Assembly: GCA_031732795.1 (NCBI GenBank)
Contig: JAVMKC010000091.1
Location: 3,927 to 67,926, forward strand
From: Accumulibacter sp031732795
GTDB taxonomy: Bacteria > Pseudomonadota > Gammaproteobacteria > Burkholderiales > Rhodocyclaceae
Reading direction: 5' to 3'
DNA: 64,000 bases
The position numbers and the translations under genes were made by a program. The notes under the pieces were generated by a model, which saw nothing but the letters and a program-made list of their open reading frames with translations, searched no databases and had not been told where the DNA came from. Below, piece after piece: positions 28,741-37,403 of the stretch. Each line of letters begins with the position of its first letter. Within the stretch, counting starts at the first letter, position 1.

Positions 28741-29910
28741 ATGATTGAGTTCGAGTATTGGCAGTTGATCCTTTTTCCCCTGTTTTTCGGCTTGGGTTGG
28801 GCAGCGGCACGGATCGACATCCGTCATCTGGTCAAAGAATCACGGGCCTTGCCGCGTTCGTATTTCCAAGGACTGAATTTCTTGCTCAATGAGCAACCTG
28901 ATCGGGCCATCGAATCGTTTGTCGAAGCTGTCAAGGTCGATCCGCAAACCATCGAACTCCATTTCGCTCTGGGCAGTTTGTTCCGGCGCCGCGGCGAAAC
29001 CGAGCGCGCGATCCGCATGCATCAGAATCTCATCGAACGCGACGATATTCGCCAGGATCTGAAGTTGCAGGCGATGGCCGAACTGGGTCAGGATTACTTG
29101 AAAGCTGGCTTGCTCGATCGTGCCGAAGAAATCTTCGACAAGCTCCGCACCACTTCTCTCGCCGAAGAAGCCAAGCGGAATTTGCTCGAAATCTACCAAC
29201 TTGAAAAAGACTGGCAGAAAGCGATCGCCATCGCCTCGGAACTGCCTGATTACGCATCGCAAAAAGAGATTGCCGAATATTATTGCGAATTGGCTGCTGC
29301 GGAAATTCTGCGATCGCGCCGGGACTTGGCGATGCCTTATCTGCAGAGCGCGCTCGAACGTAACCGCAAATGCGTGCGCGCCAGTCTGCTGCAGGGCGAT
29401 CTTTATTTTCAGCAGGATCAGGTGCAAACGGCCATTGCCAACTGGCAACGGATCGAACAACAGGACCCGACCTATCTTGCCCTGGTTGCCAAGCGCCTGC
29501 TCGACGCCTTTCGTAAACTGGAGCGTCGGGAAGAGGGATTGCAGTTGCTGCGGGGGTATCTCGAGCATTATCCGTCGCTCGATCTGCTCGATGTCGTCTT
29601 TCAACTGGTTCTCGAAAGCGACGGTCCGGATGCTGCTTACCGTCTGGTTCGCGACGAATTGAAGCGTAATCCGACGTTGCTGGGTTTCGACAAATTGCTC
29701 GAAGCCCGTCTGCTGGTCGCACCGCCGGAAAGTCGCTCCGACCTCGATCTTGCCAAAAGCATCGTCCAGGGATACACCCGCCGCCTGGCCCGCTATCGGT
29801 GCGATAATTGCGGTTTCAAGGCCCGTCAGTTCTATTGGCGTTGTCCTGCGTGCGGTGGCTGGGAAACGTACTCCCCGAAACGCACCGAAGAATTCGATTT
29901 GACCCCTTAG
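28741..29910 (+). CDS. lapB: lipopolysaccharide assembly protein LapB (YciM)
   Basis: Membrane-anchored TPR protein that, with FtsH, sets the level of LpxC and so of LPS. 389 residues: an N-terminal membrane helix (WQLILFPLFFGLGWAAARID), tandem tetratricopeptide repeats (RAIESFVEAVKVDPQTIELHF and on), and a C-terminal rubredoxin-like zinc knuckle CDNCG...CPACGGWETY near residues 350-375. It partners functionally with the HflKC-FtsH genes encoded about 16 kb upstream. AAGG lies upstream of the ATG. Confidence 0.95.
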   Translation: MIEFEYWQLILFPLFFGLGWAAARIDIRHLVKESRALPRSYFQGLNFLLNEQPDRAIESFVEAVKVDPQTIELHFALGSLFRRRGETERAIRMHQNLIERDDIRQDLKLQAMAELGQDYLKAGLLDRAEEIFDKLRTTSLAEEAKRNLLEIYQLEKDWQKAIAIASELPDYASQKEIAEYYCELAAAEILRSRRDLAMPYLQSALERNRKCVRASLLQGDLYFQQDQVQTAIANWQRIEQQDPTYLALVAKRLLDAFRKLERREEGLQLLRGYLEHYPSLDLLDVVFQLVLESDGPDAAYRLVRDELKRNPTLLGFDKLLEARLLVAPPESRSDLDLAKSIVQGYTRRLARYRCDNCGFKARQFYWRCPACGGWETYSPKRTEEFDLTP

Positions 29911-29988
29911 GAGCGTTGATCTTGCCCGTTTCTCGATGCGATGCCGGATTCATCGCTCCGTTCAAGTGCCGGTATTTGCCGTTCAGCC

Positions 29989-30921
29989 ATGTCGTTTGCT
30001 GATCTTTCGGCAACCCGTCTGCTGATCGTCGGCGACGTGATGCTCGACCGCTATTGGTTCGGTGAAGTCGAGCGAATTTCGCCGGAAGCGCCGGTGCCGG
30101 TGGTCAAGATCGGCCGCAGTGAAGAGCGGCCCGGAGGCGCCGCCAATGTGGCGGGCAATGTCCAGGCATTGGGGGCGCAGGTCTGCCTGTTATCGGTCGT
30201 TGGCGACGACGAGGCTGGTCAGGCTTTGCTCAATCTCGTTGCTGCCAAAGACATCGCCGTCAGTCTGCATCGCGATCCGGCGATCAGCACCACGGTCAAG
30301 TTGCGGGTGATCGGGCGGCAACAGCAATTATTGCGTATCGACTTCGAGACCTCGCCGTCACACGAAGTGCTGCGCGCCAAACTCAGCGAGTTCGCGGAGC
30401 GGGTCAATGATTGCGACGCGGTGATACTTTCGGATTACGGCAAGGGTGGTTTGGCGCACATCGCCGAAATGATCCGTATCGCCCGTGCCGCCGGCAAGAC
30501 CGTGCTGGTCGATCCAAAAGGTGAGGATTTTTCCAAATACGCTGGCGCGACGGTGGTCACGCCGAATCGTGCCGAACTACGGGCGGTTGTCGGCGGCTGG
30601 CGCGATGAAAGCGAATTGACGGACAAAGCCGAAACGTTGCGCAAATCGCTGGATCTCGAAGCTTTGCTGCTCACCCGCAGCGAGGAAGGAATGACCCTTT
30701 ACCGCGCGGATGGCAGATGGCATCAACCCGCGGTGGCGCGGGAAGTTTTTGACGTTTCGGGCGCAGGTGATACGGTGATCGCCACCTTGGCCGTCATGCT
30801 TGCCAGTGGTTGTCCCTGGGGGGAAGCGGTGCACGCGGCCAACGTGGCGGCCGGGCTTGTCGTTGGCAAACTGGGAACCGCGGTGGTCAGCCGACGGGAA
30901 CTGGCAATTGCATTGGAGTGA
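29989..30921 (+). CDS. hldA: D-glycero-beta-D-manno-heptose-7-phosphate kinase
   Basis: PfkB-type kinase for LPS inner-core heptose (RfaE domain I). 310 residues from ATG 29989. PfkB signature 1 is near GGAANVAGNVQALG, and signature 2 with the catalytic Asp is DVSGAGDTVIATLA. The adenylyltransferase half found in E. coli HldE is missing, so a separate HldC/RfaE2 should be encoded elsewhere. An in-frame ATG at 29941 is possible but its product lacks homology in the first 16 residues; neither start has a good ribosome binding site. Confidence 0.93.
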   Translation: MSFADLSATRLLIVGDVMLDRYWFGEVERISPEAPVPVVKIGRSEERPGGAANVAGNVQALGAQVCLLSVVGDDEAGQALLNLVAAKDIAVSLHRDPAISTTVKLRVIGRQQQLLRIDFETSPSHEVLRAKLSEFAERVNDCDAVILSDYGKGGLAHIAEMIRIARAAGKTVLVDPKGEDFSKYAGATVVTPNRAELRAVVGGWRDESELTDKAETLRKSLDLEALLLTRSEEGMTLYRADGRWHQPAVAREVFDVSGAGDTVIATLAVMLASGCPWGEAVHAANVAAGLVVGKLGTAVVSRRELAIALE

Positions 30922-30929
30922 AGTAAATC

Positions 30930-31934
30930 ATGTACACCATCGTCACCGGCGCTGCCGGATTCATCGGCTCGAACATCGTCAAAGCGTTGAATGAACGTGG
31001 CATTAACCGGATCATCGCTGTCGATCATCTGAGCCGGGCCGAAAAATTCAGGAATCTGGTCGATTGCGAGATTGCCGATTATTTCGATAAAGCGGTCTTT
31101 CTGGAACACTTGGCCGCGGGCGATTTTGATGGCGAGGTTGACGCCGTCTTTCACCAAGGCGCCTGTTCGAACACCATGGAAAGCGATGGACGGTACATGT
31201 TGGATAATAACTACCGCTATTCGCTGACGCTGCTCGACTGGTGCCTGGAGCAGGAGGTGCAACTGCTTTATGCGTCCAGCGCAGCCACGTATGGCGGGGG
31301 GAATGTCTTCCGTGAAGAACGGCAGTACGAGTTGCCCCTGAATGTATATGGCTACTCCAAATCGCTGTTCGATCAGGTCGTGCGCCAGCGGCAGATTTCG
31401 GAAGGTGCATTTGCTTCCCAGGTGGTCGGTTTCCGTTATTTCAACGTTTATGGGCCGCGCGAATCGCATAAAGGACGGATGGCATCGGTTGCCTTTCACC
31501 ATTTTCACCAGTTCCGCAACGAGGGACGAGTCAAATTGTTCGGATCTGCCGACGGGTACGCGGACGGTGAGCATCGGCGAGATTTCGTTCATGTGGCCGA
31601 TGTAACCAAGGTCAACCTTTTTTTCTATGACCATCCGACGATATCCGGCCTGTTCAACGTCGGTACCGGTCGAGCGCAGACGTTCAATGAGTTGGCAGCG
31701 GCCAACGTCAACAGTTGCCGGGCCTTGGCCGGTCTGCAAGCGCTGCCGCACGAGGAACTGGTCCGGCAAGGGCTGATTGAATACATCCCGTTCCCGGATG
31801 ACTTGCGTGGCAAATACCAGAGTTTTACCCAAGCTGATTTGAGCAAATTGCGTCAGGCTGGTTATCAGGAGCCGTTTCAATCGGTGGAGGAAGGCGTTGC
31901 GCAATACGTTCAGTGGCTCAACACACATGCGTGA
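30930..31934 (+). CDS. hldD: ADP-L-glycero-D-manno-heptose 6-epimerase
   Basis: Last step in the ADP-heptose pathway for the LPS inner core. 334 residues of the SDR/epimerase fold: NAD-binding TGAAGFIGSN at the start, the catalytic Tyr-Lys of YGYSKSLFD, and the HldD-characteristic RYFNVYGPRESHKGRM. It follows hldA by eight bases. Its last 8 nt overlap the start of cysM. Confidence 0.96.
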   Translation: MYTIVTGAAGFIGSNIVKALNERGINRIIAVDHLSRAEKFRNLVDCEIADYFDKAVFLEHLAAGDFDGEVDAVFHQGACSNTMESDGRYMLDNNYRYSLTLLDWCLEQEVQLLYASSAATYGGGNVFREERQYELPLNVYGYSKSLFDQVVRQRQISEGAFASQVVGFRYFNVYGPRESHKGRMASVAFHHFHQFRNEGRVKLFGSADGYADGEHRRDFVHVADVTKVNLFFYDHPTISGLFNVGTGRAQTFNELAAANVNSCRALAGLQALPHEELVRQGLIEYIPFPDDLRGKYQSFTQADLSKLRQAGYQEPFQSVEEGVAQYVQWLNTHA

Positions 31935-32832
31935 GTTCGACACTCTGGAAAATCATGTCGGCGGCACGCCGCTGGTTCGCTTGCGACGTTTGCCGGACGA
32001 AACTCTTACTGCACGGGGTAACGTCATTCTCGCGAAACTCGAAGGCAACAATCCTGCCGGATCCGTCAAGGATCGGCCGGCGTTGTCGATGATCGTTCGC
32101 GCCGAACAACGCGGAGCGATCCGGCCGGGCGATACGTTGATCGAAGCCACCTCTGGAAATACCGGTATCGCTTTGGCGATGGCCGCGGCGCTGCGGGGAT
32201 ATCGGATGATCCTGGTGATGCCTGAAAACCAGAGCGTCGAACGTCGGCAGACGATGCGGGCTTTTGGCGCTGAACTGGTTTTGACCCCGCGTGACGGCGG
32301 TATGGAATTGGCGCGCGATGTGGCCGAGGATCTGCGCAACAAAGGGCGGGGAGTCATTCTTGACCAGTTTGCCAATCCAGACAATCCGTTGGCGCATTAT
32401 GAAGGCACCGGTCCCGAAATCTGGCGGCAGACTGGCGGGAAAATCACTCACTTCGTCAGCAGCATGGGCACCACCGGTACGATCATGGGTGTTTCCCGCT
32501 ACCTCAAGGAGCAGAATGCCGACATCCGTATCGTCGGCTGCCAGCCTGAAGAGGGAGCGCAAATCCCGGGGATCCGCAAGTGGCCGGAAGCGTATCTGCC
32601 CCGCATCTTCGACCCGACGCGTGTCGATGCCATCGAATCGGTTTCGCAAGGCGAAGCCGAGGAAATGACCCGTCGTCTGGCTGGTGAAGAAGGTATTTTT
32701 GCGGGTATTTCATCAGGCGGAGCACTGGCTGTAGCCTTGCGGGTGGCGAATCAAACGGCAAATGCGCGGATAGTGACCATCGTCTGCGATCGAGGCGATC
32801 GCTACTTGTCCACCGGCGTTTTCCCAGGCTGA
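31927..32832 (+). CDS. cysM: cysteine synthase B
   Basis: PLP enzyme that makes cysteine from O-acetylserine and sulfide or thiosulfate. 301 residues: Schiff-base lysine in NPAGSVKDRPA, phosphate-binding GTTGTIMG, and the substrate loop TSGNTGIALA. Length and the RPAL (rather than R-I-x) pattern after the lysine favour CysM over CysK. ATG 31927 was chosen because MREFDTLENHVGGTPLV is the family start; it overlaps the hldD stop by 8 nt. An in-frame TTG ten codons upstream is unlikely. Confidence 0.94.
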   Translation: MREFDTLENHVGGTPLVRLRRLPDETLTARGNVILAKLEGNNPAGSVKDRPALSMIVRAEQRGAIRPGDTLIEATSGNTGIALAMAAALRGYRMILVMPENQSVERRQTMRAFGAELVLTPRDGGMELARDVAEDLRNKGRGVILDQFANPDNPLAHYEGTGPEIWRQTGGKITHFVSSMGTTGTIMGVSRYLKEQNADIRIVGCQPEEGAQIPGIRKWPEAYLPRIFDPTRVDAIESVSQGEAEEMTRRLAGEEGIFAGISSGGALAVALRVANQTANARIVTIVCDRGDRYLSTGVFPG

Positions 32833-32840
32833 CTTCGGCG

Positions 32841-33626
32841 ATGAGGCCGACGCTGGTTTTCGACATCGAAACCATTCCCGATGTCGCTGGTTTGCGTCGT
32901 TTGCATGCTCTGGACGAGAAGTTGTCCGATGCTGAAGTGGCCGAACTGGCCTTTCAGTGGCGGCGTTCCGAAAGCGGTCATGATTTCCTGCCCTTGCATT
33001 TGCACCGGGTGGCGGTGATTTCCTGTCTGCTGCGCGTGGGCAGCGAGTTGAAAGTGTGGTCGATCAGCGAACCCGAGCACGGCGAGGCGGAAATCATCCA
33101 ACGCTTTTTCGATGGGATCGACAAATTCACCCCGCAACTCGTTTCGTGGAACGGCGGCGGCTTCGACCTGCCGGTATTGCATTACAGGAGCTTGATTCAC
33201 GGCGTCGTCGCGGCGCGCTACTGGGATCTGGGCGACGGTGATTTCGGCGACAGCCGGGAATTCAAATGGAACAACTACATCAGCCGTTATCACACCCGTC
33301 ACCTCGATCTGATGGATTTGCTGGCGCTCTACCAGCCGCGTGCCAGCGTGCAACTCGACGAACTGGCCAAGCTGATCGGCTTTCCAGGCAAGCTGGGAAT
33401 GGACGGCGGCAAAGTCTGGCAGGCATGGCAGAACGGCCGCATCGCCGAGATCCGCGACTATTGTGAAACCGATGTGCTCAACACCTATTTGGTAGCGGCG
33501 CGATTTCGGCTGTTGCGCGGGGAAATATCACGTCACGAATACGCGGCTGAGGTAAGCTTGGCACGTACCGAACTGGCCAAGTCAGGCAAACCGCATTGGC
33601 AGGAGTTCCTGGCCGCCTGGTCATGA
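32841..33626 (+). CDS. predicted 3'-5' exonuclease, DNA polymerase B exo-like
   Basis: 261 residues of the DEDD exonuclease superfamily, close to the Pfam family of predicted polymerase-B-like 3'-5' exonucleases (DNA_pol_B_exo2). ExoI FDIET at about residues 7-11, ExoII SWNGGGFDLPVL near 106, and ExoIII YCETDVLNTY near 212 (DEDDy type). It stands alone as an exonuclease domain without a polymerase. Biological substrate unknown; RNA or DNA end-trimming is likely. It begins eight bases after cysM and a terminator follows, so it ends the operon. Confidence 0.85.
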   Translation: MRPTLVFDIETIPDVAGLRRLHALDEKLSDAEVAELAFQWRRSESGHDFLPLHLHRVAVISCLLRVGSELKVWSISEPEHGEAEIIQRFFDGIDKFTPQLVSWNGGGFDLPVLHYRSLIHGVVAARYWDLGDGDFGDSREFKWNNYISRYHTRHLDLMDLLALYQPRASVQLDELAKLIGFPGKLGMDGGKVWQAWQNGRIAEIRDYCETDVLNTYLVAARFRLLRGEISRHEYAAEVSLARTELAKSGKPHWQEFLAAWS

Positions 33627-33640
33627 CTCGGCGCTGATTT

Positions 33641-33668
33641 GCCCGACAGATGGCATGGTCGGCTTTTT
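33641..33668 (+). terminator. probable terminator after the exonuclease gene
   Basis: GCCCGAC (33641-33647) pairs, with one bulged base, with GTCGGC (33658-33663), followed directly by TTTTT. It lies 14 bases past the exonuclease stop and would end the hldA-hldD-cysM-exonuclease transcript. Confidence 0.55.
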
Positions 33669-33706
33669 CCTCGTCGAATCAAATAGTCTGAGTGTCGGAG
33701 AATTTC

Positions 33707-34567
33707 ATGCGCATCGATCGGTTTCTCGCCGTGCTGGTTGGCTTTCTGCTGATCGGATTTACCTCAGCCGGGCAGGCCGCTGGCACCCTCGACAAAATCA
33801 GGATCAGTAAGACGATTTCGTTCGGTTACCGTGAACTGGCGGTTCCTTATTCTTATGTCGGTGAGGACAATCAACCCACCGGCTATTCGATCGATGTGTG
33901 CCTCAAAGTGGCCGCCGCGTTGATCAGACAGCTCAACCTCGATGAATTGCAACTGCAATGGATGCCCGTGACGCCCGAGTCGCGGATCGCCAAATTGAAG
34001 TCCGGACAGATCGATATCGAATGCGGTTCGACGACCAGCTCGCTGTCGCGAATGGAAGAGGTTGATTTCTCGTTGCCTATTGCCCTCGAGGGCTTGGGCT
34101 ATCTTTCCCGCCGCTCTTCAGGGATCAGACGACTGGAGGATCTGGGGGGTAAGCGCGTGGTAGTGGTTCTCGGCTCGCCCGGGGAACGCGCGTTGACCGA
34201 GGTGGCCACCAAAAAACGATTGTTCGTCGATGTCGTTCGCGTCACCGAGCATCAGCAAGCGGTGGCTACTCTGCTCCGAGGACGTGCCGATGCCTATGTT
34301 GCGGATCGATCGCAACTAGTTGGCGTGGCGCTCGACTCGACGAACCCCAGCGATTGGTCTTTGGGCAGCGATACCTTTTCACAGGAGCCAGTGGCGCTGA
34401 TGGTCAGGCGTAACGACGCCAGTTTTCGGTTGGCCGTCAATCGGGAATTGGCCCGTCTCTCCCGTTCGCGAGAAATTTTCGTCATCTATGACCGGTGGTT
34501 CGGTTTTCTGGCACCACCCGGGCCATTGTTGGAAAATCTCTATTTATTGAATGTCTTGCCGGAGTGA
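33707..34567 (+). CDS. periplasmic amino-acid-type solute-binding protein
   Basis: 286 residues with a clear signal peptide (MRIDRFLAVLVGFLLIGFTSAGQAAG, cut after QAA). The mature part is the bacterial extracellular solute-binding family 3 fold: SKTISFGYRELAVPYSY, GYSIDVC, and IDIECGSTTSSLSRMEEVDFSLPI, which matches the amino-acid-binding signature in the GltI/glutamate-aspartate group. No permease or ATPase gene is adjacent, so it either serves an ABC transporter elsewhere or acts as a sensor input. GGAG at 33697-33700 decides the ATG at 33707. Confidence 0.88.
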   Translation: MRIDRFLAVLVGFLLIGFTSAGQAAGTLDKIRISKTISFGYRELAVPYSYVGEDNQPTGYSIDVCLKVAAALIRQLNLDELQLQWMPVTPESRIAKLKSGQIDIECGSTTSSLSRMEEVDFSLPIALEGLGYLSRRSSGIRRLEDLGGKRVVVVLGSPGERALTEVATKKRLFVDVVRVTEHQQAVATLLRGRADAYVADRSQLVGVALDSTNPSDWSLGSDTFSQEPVALMVRRNDASFRLAVNRELARLSRSREIFVIYDRWFGFLAPPGPLLENLYLLNVLPE

Positions 34568-34608
34568 GTGGCTGGCTGTCAGTTTCGAGGCCACCGCATG
34601 GTGGATGA

Positions 34609-35403
34609 TCAGCGCTGATTGGTGCTTTGCTTCTCATCGGCGATCAACGACCGGTAAGCGTGCCAAGTCGCGTGTCCGATCAGCGGCATGGTGATCACCA
34701 AGCCAACGAACAATGTCGCGAAACCTATGCCGACCAGTAGCACGATGATCGTTGCCCAAGCCAGCATGGGCAGCGGGTTGCGGCCGCAAGCGACGAGGCT
34801 GGCAATCGCTGCGGTGACCGCGTCGGTCTGCCGATCCAACATCAGCGGCACGGCGACGACGCTGATTGCAAAAACGAACAAGGCAAAGAAACCGCCAATG
34901 GCGAAATAGACCGCGGCGAATTCCGGCTGTTCGAAAGTGAGCACCGTGCGTACGACATCGACGAATGTCGGCAAACCACCGGTAAAAAATAAAGCAAAAA
35001 CAACAATTGATGCACGTGCCCATATCAGAAGCACGACGGCTAGAACTGCAGCGAACAAACCAATGTTGGGCAAATTTGGCCGCCAAGCGGCTAGTGAAGA
35101 GGCCAGTTTTGGTGACAAACCCCGTTCGTTCTGCCGACTCAAGTCATACAAACCCAGTGCCAAAAACGGGCCGACGAGGAGAAAGCCGGTGGTCAACCCG
35201 GCAAACAAAGCATACGCTTTGGCAAAAACGATCGACATCAGCAGGCCGGCAAAGGCAAAGCACAAGCCGTAGAACAGGCTGGCCCATCCTCCCGATTTGA
35301 GATCGCGCCAGCCAGCGCATAACCAGTCAGAAATGACGCCCATGCTGATTGGCTGAATGATCGGAAAACGACTGTCTGAGGCAGATGGATTGTTGTCGTT
35401 CAT
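34609..35403 (-). CDS. DUF2189 family membrane protein
   Basis: 264 residues with about six membrane helices, including LFYGLCFAFAGLLMSIVF and IIVLLVGIGFATLFVGLVI. It matches the DUF2189 family in overall layout (GWRDLKSGGWASLFYG near the start, PLIGHATWHAYR at the end). Function unknown. ATG 35403 is chosen because GGGGGAA lies at the right distance upstream; an open frame runs 23 codons farther but without a ribosome binding site. The gene is convergent with the solute-binding protein. Confidence 0.8.
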   Translation of the reverse strand: MNDNNPSASDSRFPIIQPISMGVISDWLCAGWRDLKSGGWASLFYGLCFAFAGLLMSIVFAKAYALFAGLTTGFLLVGPFLALGLYDLSRQNERGLSPKLASSLAAWRPNLPNIGLFAAVLAVVLLIWARASIVVFALFFTGGLPTFVDVVRTVLTFEQPEFAAVYFAIGGFFALFVFAISVVAVPLMLDRQTDAVTAAIASLVACGRNPLPMLAWATIIVLLVGIGFATLFVGLVITMPLIGHATWHAYRSLIADEKQSTNQR

Positions 35404-35785
35404 TGGCGAAATTCCCCCTATCGGTTTGCGAAGAACATGAGGAAATGAAACATTACGGAAAGCGACAGCCAACGACTGCGCGACAGATACTACGACTACG
35501 CGCAGAATCTTTCAGGTACCTGTGCGTTTCGACAGCGGATAATGCAAAGAGCACTTACCGATCCGTGAGAGTGTGGAACGGATTTCCCACGGTATGGGTG
35601 GTTTCGCAACGATGGATGATGAATGTCGATTTGCCGCGCCGATAGTCTCGCTTACAATTCGAGACCTCGGTTTCACTCGCCATTGCGGTGCTCAGACGCT
35701 GCCGCCTGAAACCGTCGGTTGACAGGCAAAGCCTCGTTTTCGGCGACGATACCGCGATTCGCTTTTTAATACAGAGGATATGAAA
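35404..35785. other. 382-bp divergent gap between DUF2189 gene and small membrane protein
   Basis: Holds the upstream regions of two divergent genes. A candidate promoter for the plus-strand gene is listed at 35631-35658. An 86-residue open frame at 35385-35645 has no ribosome binding site or domain and looks like noise. Confidence 0.45.
35631..35658 (+). promoter_or_regulatory. candidate sigma-70 promoter for the small membrane protein gene
   Basis: -35 TTGCCG (35631-35636), 16-bp spacer, -10 TACAAT (35653-35658). Its predicted transcript has a leader of about 120 nt before the ATG at 35786. Confidence 0.4.
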
Positions 35786-35989
35786 ATGGAAGGTCTTCTT
35801 TTGCTCTTGGGACGAGTGATTGGTCTGGGAGGCATTTTTCTGTGCCTGTTTGCCGGGGGTAACCGTTTGCTTGGTCACTTCTATTCGGGCGGTTTTCAGA
35901 TCGCTACCTTGATGCAGGCGGGAGTGGCTCTGGTCGTCGTTGCCTGTTTTCTGCTTTTACTGGCGCTCAGCAGTCGAACGAGACGATAA
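35786..35989 (+). CDS. small two-helix membrane protein
   Basis: 67 residues with two membrane helices (LLLLLGRVIGLGGIFLCLFAG and MQAGVALVVVACFLLLLALSS) and a basic tail SSRTRR. No recognised family. ATG 35786 is favoured over 35780 because AGAGG at 35773-35777 then has eight bases of spacing. A candidate promoter lies upstream, and rimO follows after about 75 bp, so co-transcription with rimO is possible. The composition and start support a real gene, but the function is unknown. Confidence 0.55.
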   Translation: MEGLLLLLGRVIGLGGIFLCLFAGGNRLLGHFYSGGFQIATLMQAGVALVVVACFLLLLALSSRTRR

Positions 35990-36063
35990 TTTTTTGCGAT
36001 AGCGGTACGTCCAAACCCGGCGACGAATCTTCAGATTTGTGGCCATTTCCTGAAAAATTGTCT

Positions 36064-37374
36064 ATGCCGAAGACTGTCGGTTTTGTTTCGCTGGGCTGCC
36101 CGAAGGCACTGGTTGATTCCGAACAGATCCTGACCAAACTCCGGGCGGAAGGCTACCTGATTTCGTCTTCTTACGAAGGTGCCGATCTGGTGGTCGTCAA
36201 TACCTGTGGCTTTATCGACGACGCGGTCGATGAGTCGCTGTCGGCAATCGGCGAGGCGCTGGCGGAAAATGGCAAGGTGATCGTCACCGGTTGCCTGGGG
36301 GCTCGCGAAGAGGTCGTCCGGCAGGCCCATCCGCAGGTGCTGGCGGTGACTGGTCCGCATGCCAGCGATCAGGTTTTGCAGCATATTCACACGTATTTGC
36401 CGCCGACGGACGATCCGTTCGATAGCTTGGTTCCTCCGCAAGGCATCAAGCTTACGCCACAGCATTTTGCCTATCTGAAAATTTCCGAAGGTTGCAACCA
36501 TTCATGCACCTTCTGCATCATTCCCTCATTGCGTGGCCCCCTGGTCAGTCGTCCGATAGGCGAGGTGCTGCGGGAAGCGAAAACACTGGCGGATGCTGGG
36601 GTTCGGGAACTGTTGGTGATCTCGCAAGACACCAGTGCTTACGGGGTCGACGTCAAGTACCGTACCGGTTTTTTCTCCGGCCGGCCGGTACGGACCCGAC
36701 TGCGCGAGCTTTGCGAAGCGCTGGGCGAACTGGGCATCTGGGTTCGCTTGCATTACGTCTATCCGTATCCGACGGTCGATACCCTGTTGCCGTTGATGGC
36801 TGAACGGAAAATCCTGCCGTATCTGGACGTGCCGTTTCAACATGCCAGCCACCGAATCCTCACGGCAATGAAACGTCCGGCGAATGCCGATAACATCCTT
36901 GAGCGGATCGCTTCCTGGCGGGCGGTATGCCCGGAGTTGACGTTGCGCAGTACCTTTATCACCGGTTTTCCGGGTGAGACTGAAGCCGAATTCGAGGAAT
37001 TACTGGCTTTCATCGCCGAGGCCCGGCTGGATCGGGTTGGCTGTTTTGCCTATTCGCCTGTCGATGGCGCCGCGGCCAACGACTTCCCAGGTGCCTTGCC
37101 GGTCGAAGTTCGTGAAGAGCGGCAGCGGCGGTTGATGGAACTGCAGGAAGATATTTCAGCTGAATTATTGGCCGCCAAAATCGGCCGTGAAATCGATGTT
37201 CTGGTTGACGAGGTCGATGACGAAGGGACAGTGGCCCGTTCGATGGCGGATGCACCGGAAATCGATGGTCTGGTGTTCATCAACGACTATTTCGATGCGG
37301 CACCGGGTGACTTTCTGCGGGTCCGTGTGGTCGATGCCGACGAACATGATTTGTACGCCGAAATCGTTTCCTGA
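36064..37374 (+). CDS. rimO: ribosomal protein S12 methylthiotransferase RimO
   Basis: Radical SAM enzyme that methylthiolates Asp88 (E. coli number) of ribosomal protein S12. 436 residues: N-terminal UPF0004 domain with SLGCPKALVDSE and NTCGFIDDA cysteines, radical SAM cluster CNHSCTFCIIP, and a C-terminal TRAM domain. Start MPKTVGFVSLGCPK at 36064; an upstream GTG at 36037 in frame is less likely. Confidence 0.96.
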   Translation: MPKTVGFVSLGCPKALVDSEQILTKLRAEGYLISSSYEGADLVVVNTCGFIDDAVDESLSAIGEALAENGKVIVTGCLGAREEVVRQAHPQVLAVTGPHASDQVLQHIHTYLPPTDDPFDSLVPPQGIKLTPQHFAYLKISEGCNHSCTFCIIPSLRGPLVSRPIGEVLREAKTLADAGVRELLVISQDTSAYGVDVKYRTGFFSGRPVRTRLRELCEALGELGIWVRLHYVYPYPTVDTLLPLMAERKILPYLDVPFQHASHRILTAMKRPANADNILERIASWRAVCPELTLRSTFITGFPGETEAEFEELLAFIAEARLDRVGCFAYSPVDGAAANDFPGALPVEVREERQRRLMELQEDISAELLAAKIGREIDVLVDEVDDEGTVARSMADAPEIDGLVFINDYFDAAPGDFLRVRVVDADEHDLYAEIVS

Positions 37375-37403
37375 CCATCCCCACTGCGCTCTGGCGACTG
37401 ATC

